DNA from: Mannheimia granulomatis
GTDB taxonomy: Bacteria; Pseudomonadota; Gammaproteobacteria; Enterobacterales; Pasteurellaceae
Assembly: GCF_011455695.1 (NCBI RefSeq)
Contig: NZ_CP015030.1
Coordinates: forward strand, 806,001 to 870,000
DNA: 64,000 bases
Direction: 5' to 3'
Shown here: positions 9,378 through 17,749 of the stretch, piece by piece
How the letters are laid out: every line of letters starts with the position of its first letter
How positions within the stretch are numbered: position 1 is the stretch's first letter
Made by a program: the position numbers and the translations under genes
The notes under the pieces: generated by a model
The model's database searches: none
What the model was told of the DNA's origin: nothing
What the model saw: only the letters and a program-made list of their open reading frames with translations

Positions 9378-11942
9378 ATGAAAAACAATAATGACTTAAA
9401 ACAGCTGCTTGCTGAGTTTATGGAAAAGCAGAGATCGGAATTTCAAACTACAGATGTGCTCCAATTAATTGCTGAGCGTAGTCGCTTTTATGATGGGCTA
9501 TTGGTTGAATTATGGCACGCCTATGGTCTGGCAAAACGTAGTGATTTAGCTTTAATTGCAGTTGGAGGGTATGGGCGCGAGGAAATGTTTCCATTGTCGG
9601 ATTTAGATATTTTAGTGTTAACTGAAAAGCCACTTGATGAAGCTACACAGCAAACCCTAAACAAGCTCTTTAATTTGCTTTGGGATAGTAAACTACAATT
9701 AGGCACAAGCATTCGTACCGTGGAGGAATGTCTTGAAATCGGTAAAAACGAAATCTCAGTTGCGACCAATATGCTCGAAGGGCGATTTTTGTTTGGTAAC
9801 CAGCCATTATGGCTTAGTTTGAAATCAGCCTTATATCAACCTGATTTTTGGGAAATTAACGCTTTTTTTAAGGCAAAAATTGATGAAAAAAATGAACGTT
9901 ATGAGCGTTATCACAACACTAGCTACAACCTTGAACCGGATTTAAAATACAGTCCCGGCGGTTTGCGTGATCTGAATTTACTCTCTTGGATTATGCTTCG
10001 CCATTATGGGGTTTATTCCTTTTTAGATTTGCTGAATAAAGGGGTGCTGTATTCAGAAGAATATACCGAATTAGTTGCAGCACAAGCGGTGCTTTTTCGT
10101 ATGCGTTTTGCACTTCATTTGCAGCTCAAACGTTACGATAACCGTTTGAGATTTGATAGACAGCTACAACTCAGCGAATTTTTAGGTTATCAAGGTGAAG
10201 GGAATCAAGCCGTTGAAAGGATGATGCGAGATTACTTTCAAGCCACAAAATCTATTTCTCAACTAAGCCAGCTCATCCTTAATGGCTTTGAGCAAACCCA
10301 TTTATTGAATTTGCAAAAAATAGGTGAAAAACAACCGCTTGATCAGCATTTTTATCAACAAAATCAAATGATTTTTATCGAAGATCGTAAAGTATTCAAG
10401 CGAGCACCGATGGCGATGCTGGAACTGTTTTTTCATTTAACAAACTTCCCGCATTTAACCGCCTCAGCAGATACCTTGCGCCAGTTGCGTTTATGTTTAC
10501 AACAGCAAGAAACATCACTCTGCTTAAAACCTGAAATGCGAGAGCGATTTGTACAGCTATTTGCCCAACCAAAAGTAGTCAGCCGTGCTATTGTGCCGAT
10601 GCACCAATTGGGATTTTTAAATGCGTATTTACCACAATGGAAAGGCATTGAGGGGCTGATGCAATTTGACTTGTTCCATATTTACACGGTTGATGAACAC
10701 ACTGTACGGGTAATGCTGAATTTGGAACGTTTCAGTGAATCACCAAAAGGATCGGTTTTTCCTCTTTGTAATACTTTATTTGCTCAGCTTATGGATAATA
10801 GACCGTTGATCTATATCGCTGCACTCTTTCACGATATTGCAAAAGGCAGGGAAGGAGATCATGCAAAAGTAGGGGCAGAAGATATGCGTCAATTTGCCGA
10901 ATTGCATCGTTTTAACCAATCTGAAACTGATTATATGGTATGGCTGGTGGAAGAACATTTAACAATGTCGATTACTGCACAGCGACGTGACATTCACGAT
11001 TCTATAGTAGTAAAAGCATTTGCAAAAAAAGTGCAAAATCAGACCGCTTTGTCTTCTCTACTTTGTTTAACGGTTGCTGATATTTGTGCGACCAGTGAAA
11101 GCTTGTGGAATGATTGGAAACTTTCACTTTTTACCCAGTTATATCAATTTACTTTACAGCAGTTGGCTGAGAACTTGGATTATAAAGCAGTGGCAAGAGA
11201 GCATCGTTTCCAAGCCTTAGAGTTAATGAAATTTATGCTTTCAGCAGGCGAGAGGAAAATATTAACCGAATTTTGGCAGCCTTGCCCGGAAAGCTATTTT
11301 TTACGTAATAAACCGACACAGCTTGTCTGGCATGCGTTAAATTATGTGAAAAAAGCCCATATTCCTATGGTATTGGTCAGTAATGAGCATGCACGAGGAG
11401 GGACAGAAATTTTTGTCTGCTGTCAAGACCAATCACAATTATTTGCTCGTATAGCTCAATTACTTAGCCAGAAGAAAATCAGTATTCATGATGCACAGAT
11501 CATTACTGCCGAAAATGGTTTAGTGCTAGATAGTTTTATTGTTACAGACAGTAATGGAATGGATCTAACTGAAGAAAGGTGTGTTCAAATTCAACAAGCA
11601 TTGCTTAAAATGTTAGAAACACCACAAAAGACAGCTAAATTTGTGAAAAAGCCGGTTAAACATTTGCCTTTTAAACGGAAAACCAGAGTACGCTTTTTAG
11701 AGCAATCATCGCAGACACAGACTGCGTTTGAGCTGTTTACCTTAGATAGAGACGGCTTATTAGCTCATGTTGGCTATATTTTTAATCAGCTTAATTTAAA
11801 TTTGATTAATGCTAAAATTACGACTATTGGTGAAAGAGTAGAGGATTTCTTTGTTGTTAGTACCTCTGATGGAAAAGCTTTATCAGAACAACAACAGCTT
11901 GCTCTTAAAGAGGCGATCATAAGAGAATTAGATAGTGAATAA
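9378..11942 (+). CDS. glnD: Bifunctional uridylyltransferase/uridylyl-removing enzyme
   Basis: GlnD senses glutamine and adds or removes UMP on the PII protein. The 854-aa product has the expected layout: a nucleotidyltransferase domain with GGYGREEMFPLSDLDILVL near residues 57-75, a central helical linker, an HD domain (LFHDIAKGREGDHAKVG) near 485 for UMP removal, and two C-terminal ACT domains (starting at VFCCQDQSQLFARIA-like and FELFTLDRDGLLAHV) that bind glutamine. The start was taken at the first ATG followed by KNNNDLKQ; the ribosome site is weak. Two more ATGs lie a few bases upstream out of frame. An exact uptake core is at 10082-10090. Confidence 0.95.
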   Translation: MKNNNDLKQLLAEFMEKQRSEFQTTDVLQLIAERSRFYDGLLVELWHAYGLAKRSDLALIAVGGYGREEMFPLSDLDILVLTEKPLDEATQQTLNKLFNLLWDSKLQLGTSIRTVEECLEIGKNEISVATNMLEGRFLFGNQPLWLSLKSALYQPDFWEINAFFKAKIDEKNERYERYHNTSYNLEPDLKYSPGGLRDLNLLSWIMLRHYGVYSFLDLLNKGVLYSEEYTELVAAQAVLFRMRFALHLQLKRYDNRLRFDRQLQLSEFLGYQGEGNQAVERMMRDYFQATKSISQLSQLILNGFEQTHLLNLQKIGEKQPLDQHFYQQNQMIFIEDRKVFKRAPMAMLELFFHLTNFPHLTASADTLRQLRLCLQQQETSLCLKPEMRERFVQLFAQPKVVSRAIVPMHQLGFLNAYLPQWKGIEGLMQFDLFHIYTVDEHTVRVMLNLERFSESPKGSVFPLCNTLFAQLMDNRPLIYIAALFHDIAKGREGDHAKVGAEDMRQFAELHRFNQSETDYMVWLVEEHLTMSITAQRRDIHDSIVVKAFAKKVQNQTALSSLLCLTVADICATSESLWNDWKLSLFTQLYQFTLQQLAENLDYKAVAREHRFQALELMKFMLSAGERKILTEFWQPCPESYFLRNKPTQLVWHALNYVKKAHIPMVLVSNEHARGGTEIFVCCQDQSQLFARIAQLLSQKKISIHDAQIITAENGLVLDSFIVTDSNGMDLTEERCVQIQQALLKMLETPQKTAKFVKKPVKHLPFKRKTRVRFLEQSSQTQTAFELFTLDRDGLLAHVGYIFNQLNLNLINAKITTIGERVEDFFVVSTSDGKALSEQQQLALKEAIIRELDSE

Positions 11943-11946
11943 AAAA

Positions 11947-11972
11947 CGCTTGTTATCTTGAGATAACAAGCG
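11947..11972. terminator. Terminator of glnD and zapG built on an uptake core
   Basis: A perfect 12-bp stem, CGCTTGTTATCT at 11947-11958 and AGATAACAAGCG at 11961-11972, is flanked by six A on the left and a T-rich tract on the right. It is placed to terminate both convergent genes. The right arm runs into an exact uptake core (ACAAGCGGT, 11966-11974). Confidence 0.85.
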
Positions 11973-11990
11973 GTGATTTTTTAATAAAAT

Positions 11991-12386
11991 TTACGATTTC
12001 AGTAAGCCTGAGGAACCTTCAGAATAATCTCTAGGTTGATCTTCTTCCGTTTTTTCTGTTTTGACAGAGAGCTGAGCTTGCTGGAAAAACTCGATTTTAG
12101 CTGTTTCCGGTAGTAATTGCTCTGAACTTTGCGCTAAATGAGCATAAAGTTTTTTATAGTCCGTTGCTAAGGTTGAAAGCAGTTGAGCAGATTGTTCAAA
12201 ATGTTGCTCCAATTTCTGTTTTTGCTCTTCTACAACGGTTTTGGTTTGTTTGAGTTGCTGTTCTAAATCATGTTGTTTTTTTACACCACTATGGAATACC
12301 CGAACCATAGTGCAACCGATTACAGCTCCCACAATAAATGCTGCACCGATGGCAGCCCAAACATCAATCGTCCATTGTTCCATCAT
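11991..12386 (-). CDS. zapG: ZapG/YhcB family cell-envelope protein (DUF1043)
   Basis: The 131-aa protein has one N-terminal membrane helix (about residues 8-30) followed by a long cytoplasmic coiled coil rich in Gln, Glu and Lys, and a Ser-rich tail. This is the pattern of YhcB/ZapG, which in E. coli interacts with division and elongation proteins and affects peptidoglycan and LPS synthesis. In E. coli yhcB also lies beside rplM, and here it is divergent from rplM. Start MMEQW; the second Met is an equally possible start. Confidence 0.85.
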   Translation of the reverse strand: MMEQWTIDVWAAIGAAFIVGAVIGCTMVRVFHSGVKKQHDLEQQLKQTKTVVEEQKQKLEQHFEQSAQLLSTLATDYKKLYAHLAQSSEQLLPETAKIEFFQQAQLSVKTEKTEEDQPRDYSEGSSGLLKS

Positions 12387-12531
12387 AAACTCCTTATGTG
12401 AAGTGAATTAATTTACGCTATTTTTAACATTTCATTTTTTGTTTGGAAAGCTCCAAATGATTAAAATGTGATATAGATTCAATTTTTCGGAAGAAGTATA
12501 AAAAATATTAGATTTTTGCCTTAATTATCTG

Positions 12532-12537
12532 TATAAT
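12532..12537 (+). promoter_or_regulatory. rplM promoter -10 element
   Basis: A consensus TATAAT, preceded by TG, lies about 140 bp before rplM. No good -35 is visible, which suits a near extended -10 promoter. A transcript from here would have an untranslated leader of about 135 nt. Confidence 0.55.
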
Positions 12538-12610
12538 TCTGCCACCCTGTTTTATTTGGATTTTCCCGCCAAATAAGTTTGGTCAGAATTGACTCGAAGG
12601 GGTTGAATTC

Positions 12611-12644
12611 TTACCGTCATATAGGTAATTCCTTTAGAGGAATT
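12611..12644 (+). promoter_or_regulatory. Structured rplM leader, possible L13 autoregulation site
   Basis: The leader can fold two overlapping hairpins: TTACC (12611-12615) with GGTAA (12624-12628), and AATTCCT (12627-12633) with AGGAATT (12638-12644). They share bases, so they exclude each other. In E. coli, L13 represses rplM-rpsI translation through a leader structure. A similar role here is inference from position and structure only. Confidence 0.4.
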
Positions 12645-12674
12645 GGGTTATAAACTTTAAATATTGGTATTTAA

Positions 12675-13106
<432 letters not shown>

Positions 13107-13121
13107 TCACGGAGCAGAAAA

Positions 13122-13517
13122 ATGACAGCAGCAAATCAAAACTACGGCACAGGTCGCCGCAAAAGCTCTTCAGCTCGTGTATTTATCAAACCGGGCAGTG
13201 GTAATATCACCATCAACCAACGTTCTTTAGAAGTTTACTTCGGTCGTGAAACTTCACGTATGATCGTACGTCAACCGTTAGAATTAGTTGAGTTAACAGA
13301 TAAATTAGATTTATACATCACTGTAACTGGTGGTGGTATTTCTGGTCAAGCAGGTGCGATCCGCCATGGTATCACACGTGCATTAATGGAATACGATGAG
13401 ACTTTACGTCCAGCGTTACGTGCAGCGGGCTTTGTTACTCGTGATGCTCGTCGTGTTGAACGTAAAAAAGTGGGTTTACACAAAGCACGTCGTCGTCCAC
13501 AATACTCAAAACGTTAA
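13122..13517 (+). CDS. rpsI: Small ribosomal subunit protein uS9
   Basis: S9 is a 30S head protein whose C-terminal tail reaches the P-site tRNA. The 131-aa protein starts with [15 protein letters not shown], has [19 protein letters not shown] near the middle, and ends in the basic tail [10 protein letters not shown] with the conserved final SKR. A GGAG ribosome site lies 10 bp before the ATG. It forms an operon with rplM and ends at a strong terminator. Confidence 0.98.
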   Translation: MTAANQNYGTGRRKSSSARVFIKPGSGNITINQRSLEVYFGRETSRMIVRQPLELVELTDKLDLYITVTGGGISGQAGAIRHGITRALMEYDETLRPALRAAGFVTRDARRVERKKVGLHKARRRPQYSKR

Positions 13518-13533
13518 TTTTATTTTCGTTTTC

Positions 13534-13557
13534 AAAAGGCAGGATTTCCTGCCTTTT
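13534..13557 (+). terminator. rplM-rpsI terminator
   Basis: An 11-bp perfect stem, AAAAGGCAGGA with TCCTGCCTTTT around TT, starts 16 bp after the rpsI stop and runs into a T-rich tract. It is a classic rho-independent terminator. Confidence 0.92.
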
Positions 13558-13675
13558 ATCTTTTTAATCCTTTCTTTTTGTTTTTCCTTTAAAGTACTCC
13601 GTTCATATTTTCTATAGCAGAAATGCAAATTTTTCATATTATATGCATGAATAAAAAAGGTTACATTTTGAGATA

Positions 13676-13708
13676 TTTGCAAGAAACCCTCAAAATATAA
13701 CCGCTTGT
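13676..13708 (-). repeat. Uptake signal sequence downstream of yejM
   Basis: A full uptake sequence on the minus strand: exact core at 13700-13708, then an AT tract and TTGCAAA. It lies in the short gap between the convergent rpsI and yejM genes. Confidence 0.85.
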
Positions 13709-13736
13709 ACTTATTGTGCTTAAGACTTTTATGTGC

Positions 13737-15473
13737 TTATTTCTCAATAAATTGATTGCTTTGCTGAATCATCTGTAGGAATAGAGCAAGTGGTGGACGG
13801 CTGTCCTTTTCATGTTGACCCTGTTTGTTAAAGTGTTTAAACTGACCTTTGCGGTCGATTTGATATTGTTCTCCATCGGGCATAATAGCAACATTCCACC
13901 GGTGGTTTGAGGCAGAAACCCAAATACGTTGATTTTTTGAAGTTAAATCTATCCCTTGTGCATAATCACTTAATGGATTTTGTACCCCAAAGAATTGATG
14001 AAGTAAGGTCGGCATAATATCAAGATGGCTGGAAAGGAAATTATACTCTTTGCCCTCACCTTGCCAATAGAACATCATTGGTACATGGATATTTTTGCTG
14101 TCAAAGCTATTTTCATTTTCAAGGCTATTAGCAATATCAGAGGTGATAATTACCAGAGTATTCGCTAATATGGCATTTTTTGATAAATGTTGCCAAATTT
14201 CATTGAATTGCCAATCTAATAATTTATATTGTTCTTGCTGGGTGTTTGCATGAGGCATATTTAAATCCAAATAGCTGAAAAACGGATTGTCTAATGAACG
14301 GCTTGAGATCCAGTTTTTCCATTGCGAAATAGTGCTTGCATTACTATGCGCTGTTGGTAGTAAAATACCGGCAAATATAGCTTGATGGTAGATGGGGTCA
14401 GCAAATCCATTATGAGAGAATAGCCCCAATTGGTAGTTAGCTTTTCTTGCCATTTGAATTAACGGAGAAGCAGTTTTATCTGCCAGTACGGCATCTAAAT
14501 ATTGGCCACTTAAACTATAAAATAGGCCTAATCTACCTGCAGAGGAATTTTCGCCACTGCTATAATGTTGCATAAAACGGTGGGAATGTTGACTGATTTC
14601 AGTTAATTTAGGCATATCTTCAGCATTAATTGAAGCATTGGATAAGCCTGAGAGATTAATCAATAAAATATTGGTGCTAGGCTGTTTGGTTAATACTAGT
14701 GGATTTTTAGGATAGTTAAGATAGAAAGTGTCTAAACGTCCACTTTCTTTAAGTGCTTGATTAAATTCCTCTTTATCAATTAAGCCATGCTTTTCTAAAA
14801 AATTACGGGCGGTCATTGGGTAGGATAACGGATAGTTAGCCCTCTGTGCAGTGATCGGGCGATAGGCACTCATGTCTGCCCAAGCATAAATTAGATGAGT
14901 TGCGGTAAAGCAGGCCAAGAAAAAGAAGGCAACATATTTTCCCCATTTTTGGCGGCTAAAGCTGCGTAGCTTTTGCCAACACCAACGAGAATAAAGCATT
15001 TCTGCTAGCAAAATAAGTGGCATTGGGACAAAAAGGAGTTGCCATTTTCGTGTTAGTTCACCTTCTTCCGGATTAACTAACAGATCCCACACAAGTGGTG
15101 ACAAATGTAGATAAAATTGCTTAAAGACCTCGGTATCTACTAATAATATAGTTTGCCCGATGGTGGCAAGAATCACCGAAAGCCCACGGTAGGTTCGATC
15201 ATTTTTAATTAAAAAGCTTAGCGGAAAGAGGAGTAATAAAAATGCTGAGAATACCACAAAGCTAAAATGGCCAAACAGGCTGGTGAAAAAATAAAGCTTG
15301 CCAATTAAGGTATTAGGCCAATCTGCGTTGAATGCATAACGAGATGAAATTAATAACGCCATAACAATATTAAAGAGCGCAAACCAATGACCCCAAGTAA
15401 TACGTTGAGAGGTTTCTTCCCGATATTGTCGGGAATTGGTTGGCAATAAAGCGTTTAGGCGTGGAAAGATCAT
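13737..15473 (-). CDS. yejM: YejM/PbgA (LapC) family inner-membrane regulator of LPS synthesis
   Basis: The 578-aa protein has five N-terminal membrane helices (within about residues 25-195), a linker, and a periplasmic sulfatase-like domain (about 250-540). In enterobacteria this protein senses LPS in the inner membrane and, through LapB, shields LpxC from FtsH, balancing LPS against phospholipid. Length and hydrophobic pattern match E. coli YejM (586 aa), and the small gene yejL lies 1 bp upstream as in E. coli. A sulfatase-type catalytic cysteine or serine motif is not obvious, as expected for a family that is thought not to act as a sulfatase. The ribosome site lies within the end of yejL, which suggests coupling. 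Confidence 0.9.
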   Translation of the reverse strand: MIFPRLNALLPTNSRQYREETSQRITWGHWFALFNIVMALLISSRYAFNADWPNTLIGKLYFFTSLFGHFSFVVFSAFLLLLFPLSFLIKNDRTYRGLSVILATIGQTILLVDTEVFKQFYLHLSPLVWDLLVNPEEGELTRKWQLLFVPMPLILLAEMLYSRWCWQKLRSFSRQKWGKYVAFFFLACFTATHLIYAWADMSAYRPITAQRANYPLSYPMTARNFLEKHGLIDKEEFNQALKESGRLDTFYLNYPKNPLVLTKQPSTNILLINLSGLSNASINAEDMPKLTEISQHSHRFMQHYSSGENSSAGRLGLFYSLSGQYLDAVLADKTASPLIQMARKANYQLGLFSHNGFADPIYHQAIFAGILLPTAHSNASTISQWKNWISSRSLDNPFFSYLDLNMPHANTQQEQYKLLDWQFNEIWQHLSKNAILANTLVIITSDIANSLENENSFDSKNIHVPMMFYWQGEGKEYNFLSSHLDIMPTLLHQFFGVQNPLSDYAQGIDLTSKNQRIWVSASNHRWNVAIMPDGEQYQIDRKGQFKHFNKQGQHEKDSRPPLALFLQMIQQSNQFIEK

Positions 15474-15474
15474 A

Positions 15475-15696
15475 TTATTTGGTTTTTAGTGATTGCTTTA
15501 AGGCGTTTGAAAATGCATCTGCCAAGGCTTCACGCTGAGCAGGATTTGAAATATTTTCCGACAAAATATTTGTAACCATATTACCTAAAGCCATTAAGGA
15601 TAAATCTACCGGTGCCTTATGCTTTTCAATGGTTACAATGAGATCAGCTAACAGGCTATCAAATTGTTGAGTATGGTATTTCGATTTTGTTGCCAT
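15475..15696 (-). CDS. yejL: YejL family protein (DUF1414/UPF0352)
   Basis: The 73-aa product aligns with E. coli YejL through EKHKAPVDLSLMALGNMVTNIL and the C-terminal NPAQREALADAFSNALKQSL. The function is unknown. It sits directly upstream of yejM with a 1-bp gap, an arrangement kept in enterobacteria. I start it at the ATG of MATKSKYHTQQ because upstream codons (to 15741) are not conserved. Neither start has a clear Shine-Dalgarno sequence. Confidence 0.88.
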   Translation of the reverse strand: MATKSKYHTQQFDSLLADLIVTIEKHKAPVDLSLMALGNMVTNILSENISNPAQREALADAFSNALKQSLKTK

Positions 15697-15784
15697 ATTT
15701 AAATAAAAATAAGTAGTGGAATTAGGTGTAAATAGTAGCATAAAAATGGGCAGAAAGTAGCTTTAGCGATTATTGTTTGCATGA

Positions 15785-15819
15785 TTTTTGCAAAGTTTTA
15801 ATAAAAAAGTACCGCTTGT
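15785..15819 (-). repeat. Uptake signal sequence in yejL-tetR gap
   Basis: Exact core on the minus strand at 15811-15819, with an AT tract and TTTGCAAAAA at the other end. It lies between the divergent genes yejL and the tetR-type regulator. Confidence 0.85.
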
Positions 15820-15903
15820 ACAAGAAAAAGAGTTGTTTGCCCGTATTTTTATTGATGCTTTGTATTATCTTTTTTCTTTATTTTTTTATAAAAAAAGCTA
15901 AAA

Positions 15904-15926
15904 TGAACGCTTGTTCATTATGAACA
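15904..15926 (+). promoter_or_regulatory. Overlapping palindromes, likely TetR-family operator
   Basis: Two palindromes overlap here: TGAAC-GCTT-GTTCA (15904-15917) and TGTTCA-TTA-TGAACA (15912-15926). They lie between a -10-like TAAAAT (15899-15904) and the ribosome site of the TetR-type gene. TetR repressors usually bind such operators in their own promoters. I infer that this regulator represses itself and the efflux genes that follow. Confidence 0.75.
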
Positions 15927-15937
15927 AAGGAGATGAA

Positions 15938-16510
15938 ATGTCTAGACGAATTGAGCCGAAAGAAGAGATGGTTAATCGAATATTGTCGGCAACTGAAGTT
16001 CTTATTGTAAGAGAAGGACTTCAGAATCTTTCAATGCGTAATATTGCTAAAGAAGCTGGTATTGCTTCAGGCACCCTGTACCTTTATTTTAAAACTAAAG
16101 ATGATTTACTGCATTCTTTAACGAGTCAATTTTTTGAACGTTATTGTCGCAAAATGGACTTAGTGTTTAATCCTAAGCTTGATTTGTTTGAACAGTATAA
16201 GCTAGCGGTTCGCAGAAAATGGGCCTTCTTATTGGACAACTTAGAGTTGGCTCATCAATGGAAAGCTATTTTAGGTTTTGACGAGCTTGTTCGAAATGAA
16301 ATCAATAATAAGAAATCATTTTGGAATGAATTTGCAACGGAGTGTAAAAAGCAAAAAATTGTTGCTGATTTACCCAATGAGCTACTGTATTCATTAAGTA
16401 TCGGCACTATAGTCGATATTCTTTATTTACAACGCTTTAATAGTACGTTGCATTTTGAAGAGTATTTGGATGAAATCATTCTACGTACTTGGAAAGCGAT
16501 CACATTTTAA
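15938..16510 (+). CDS. TetR/AcrR family transcriptional regulator
   Basis: This 190-aa protein has an N-terminal TetR helix-turn-helix: VNRILSATEVLIVREGLQNLSMRNIAKEAGIASGTLYLYFKTKDDLL matches the family pattern over about residues 10-56. The rest is the variable ligand-binding and dimer domain. It starts the operon with the RND adaptor and pump, so it probably represses them and responds to pump substrates. The ATG at 15938 follows a near-perfect AAAGGAGATGAA ribosome site; an upstream ATG at 15920 lies inside the operator and is less likely. Confidence 0.92.
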   Translation: MSRRIEPKEEMVNRILSATEVLIVREGLQNLSMRNIAKEAGIASGTLYLYFKTKDDLLHSLTSQFFERYCRKMDLVFNPKLDLFEQYKLAVRRKWAFLLDNLELAHQWKAILGFDELVRNEINNKKSFWNEFATECKKQKIVADLPNELLYSLSIGTIVDILYLQRFNSTLHFEEYLDEIILRTWKAITF

Positions 16511-16530
16511 ATTTATTCTATGGAGAATAT

Positions 16531-17736
16531 ATGACAACTGAAACACAGAAGCCCGGAAAAGGCAGAAAGTTTTTAATTGTACTCACATTGTTAATCGTAT
16601 TGGTTGTGTTTACAGCTATTGTAGGATTACAAAAAATCGGCGCGATGAAAAAAGCGGAAGTTGCAGCTAATATGCCAGAATCTGTCAGTGATGTAACTGC
16701 TATGCAGGTAACTACGCAGGAATGGACACCTGCGATTGCGGCTGTGGGCTATATTCGTCCTAATCAAGGTGCAATGTTAAGTGCTGAAGCATCTGGAGTA
16801 GTAAGCCGAGTGTTGGTTACATCCGGACAGCGGGTGAAAAAAGGCGATCTTTTAGTTGAATTTGATAGTAGTGTTGAAATAGCTAATTTAAAGGCTTCAG
16901 AAGCTCAATTATCTACAGTTAAAGCAAATTATGAACGCTATCGTAACTTAATTGCATCAAATAGTGCATCAAAAGCAGAATTTGATAATGCACAGTCTAC
17001 GTATAATCAGCTATTGGCAAATATTGAAGCGTTACGTGCGACTATTAAACGTCGTCAAATTTACGCGCCTTTTAGTGGTGTTGCAGGTATTGTAAATGTG
17101 AATGTAGGTCAATATATCACAATGGGTACAGAGATTGTACGTGTTGAGGATCAATCTTCAATGAAAATACGGTTTACTTTGCCTCAAACGAATTTAGAAG
17201 ATATTTCTGTTGGTCAGAAAGTGACAGCTGTCATTGATGCTTTACCGGCTCAAACATTTCCTGCTCGTATTGCTGCAATCGATCCTGCAGTTGATCGCTT
17301 AACCGGCTTAATCAATGTAGAAGCGGTAATTGAAGAAGGGCAAGATAAATTACTCTCTGGTATGTTTGCTCGCTTAAATGTGGCATTACCAACACAAAAA
17401 GAGCAAATTGTGGTTCCGCAAATTGCAGTGGCATATACGATGTATGGTGAAACCGTTTATGTGCTAAAGCCTTTATCAGATGAAGATAAAGAAATGGTAA
17501 AGAAAATGTCGGCCCAAAATCCGAGTTTAGATGTGAATAAAATGTATCGAGCAAAACAGGTGGAAGTAAAAACTAGTGATCGCAGAGGTAATTATTCACA
17601 ACTCAGTAAAGGGGTAAAAGCAGGTGATTTAATTGTTACAGGTGGTTTACAACGATTAAATAATAATTCGCTTGTAAAAGTCTCAGATGTTGAAGCTGTC
17701 GGCGTAGAAACACCAGCAAAAAACAGCAAACTATAA
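16531..17736 (+). CDS. RND efflux periplasmic adaptor (membrane fusion protein)
   Basis: The 401-aa protein links an inner-membrane RND pump to an outer-membrane channel. It has an N-terminal membrane anchor (about residues 12-32), a barrel-sandwich hybrid (MLSAEASGVVSRVLVTSGQRVKKGDLLVEFD, about 90-120, and IYAPFSGVAGIVNVNVGQYI near 185), a short helical hairpin between those halves, and beta-barrel and proximal domains. It is 20 bp downstream of the regulator and 13 bp upstream of the pump gene. A GGAG ribosome site precedes the ATG at 16531. The nearest named relatives are AcrA/MexA-type adaptors. I see no outer-membrane partner gene nearby, so a TolC-like channel encoded elsewhere is assumed. 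Confidence 0.92.
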   Translation: MTTETQKPGKGRKFLIVLTLLIVLVVFTAIVGLQKIGAMKKAEVAANMPESVSDVTAMQVTTQEWTPAIAAVGYIRPNQGAMLSAEASGVVSRVLVTSGQRVKKGDLLVEFDSSVEIANLKASEAQLSTVKANYERYRNLIASNSASKAEFDNAQSTYNQLLANIEALRATIKRRQIYAPFSGVAGIVNVNVGQYITMGTEIVRVEDQSSMKIRFTLPQTNLEDISVGQKVTAVIDALPAQTFPARIAAIDPAVDRLTGLINVEAVIEEGQDKLLSGMFARLNVALPTQKEQIVVPQIAVAYTMYGETVYVLKPLSDEDKEMVKKMSAQNPSLDVNKMYRAKQVEVKTSDRRGNYSQLSKGVKAGDLIVTGGLQRLNNNSLVKVSDVEAVGVETPAKNSKL

Positions 17737-17749
17737 TGAGGTGGGTTAA

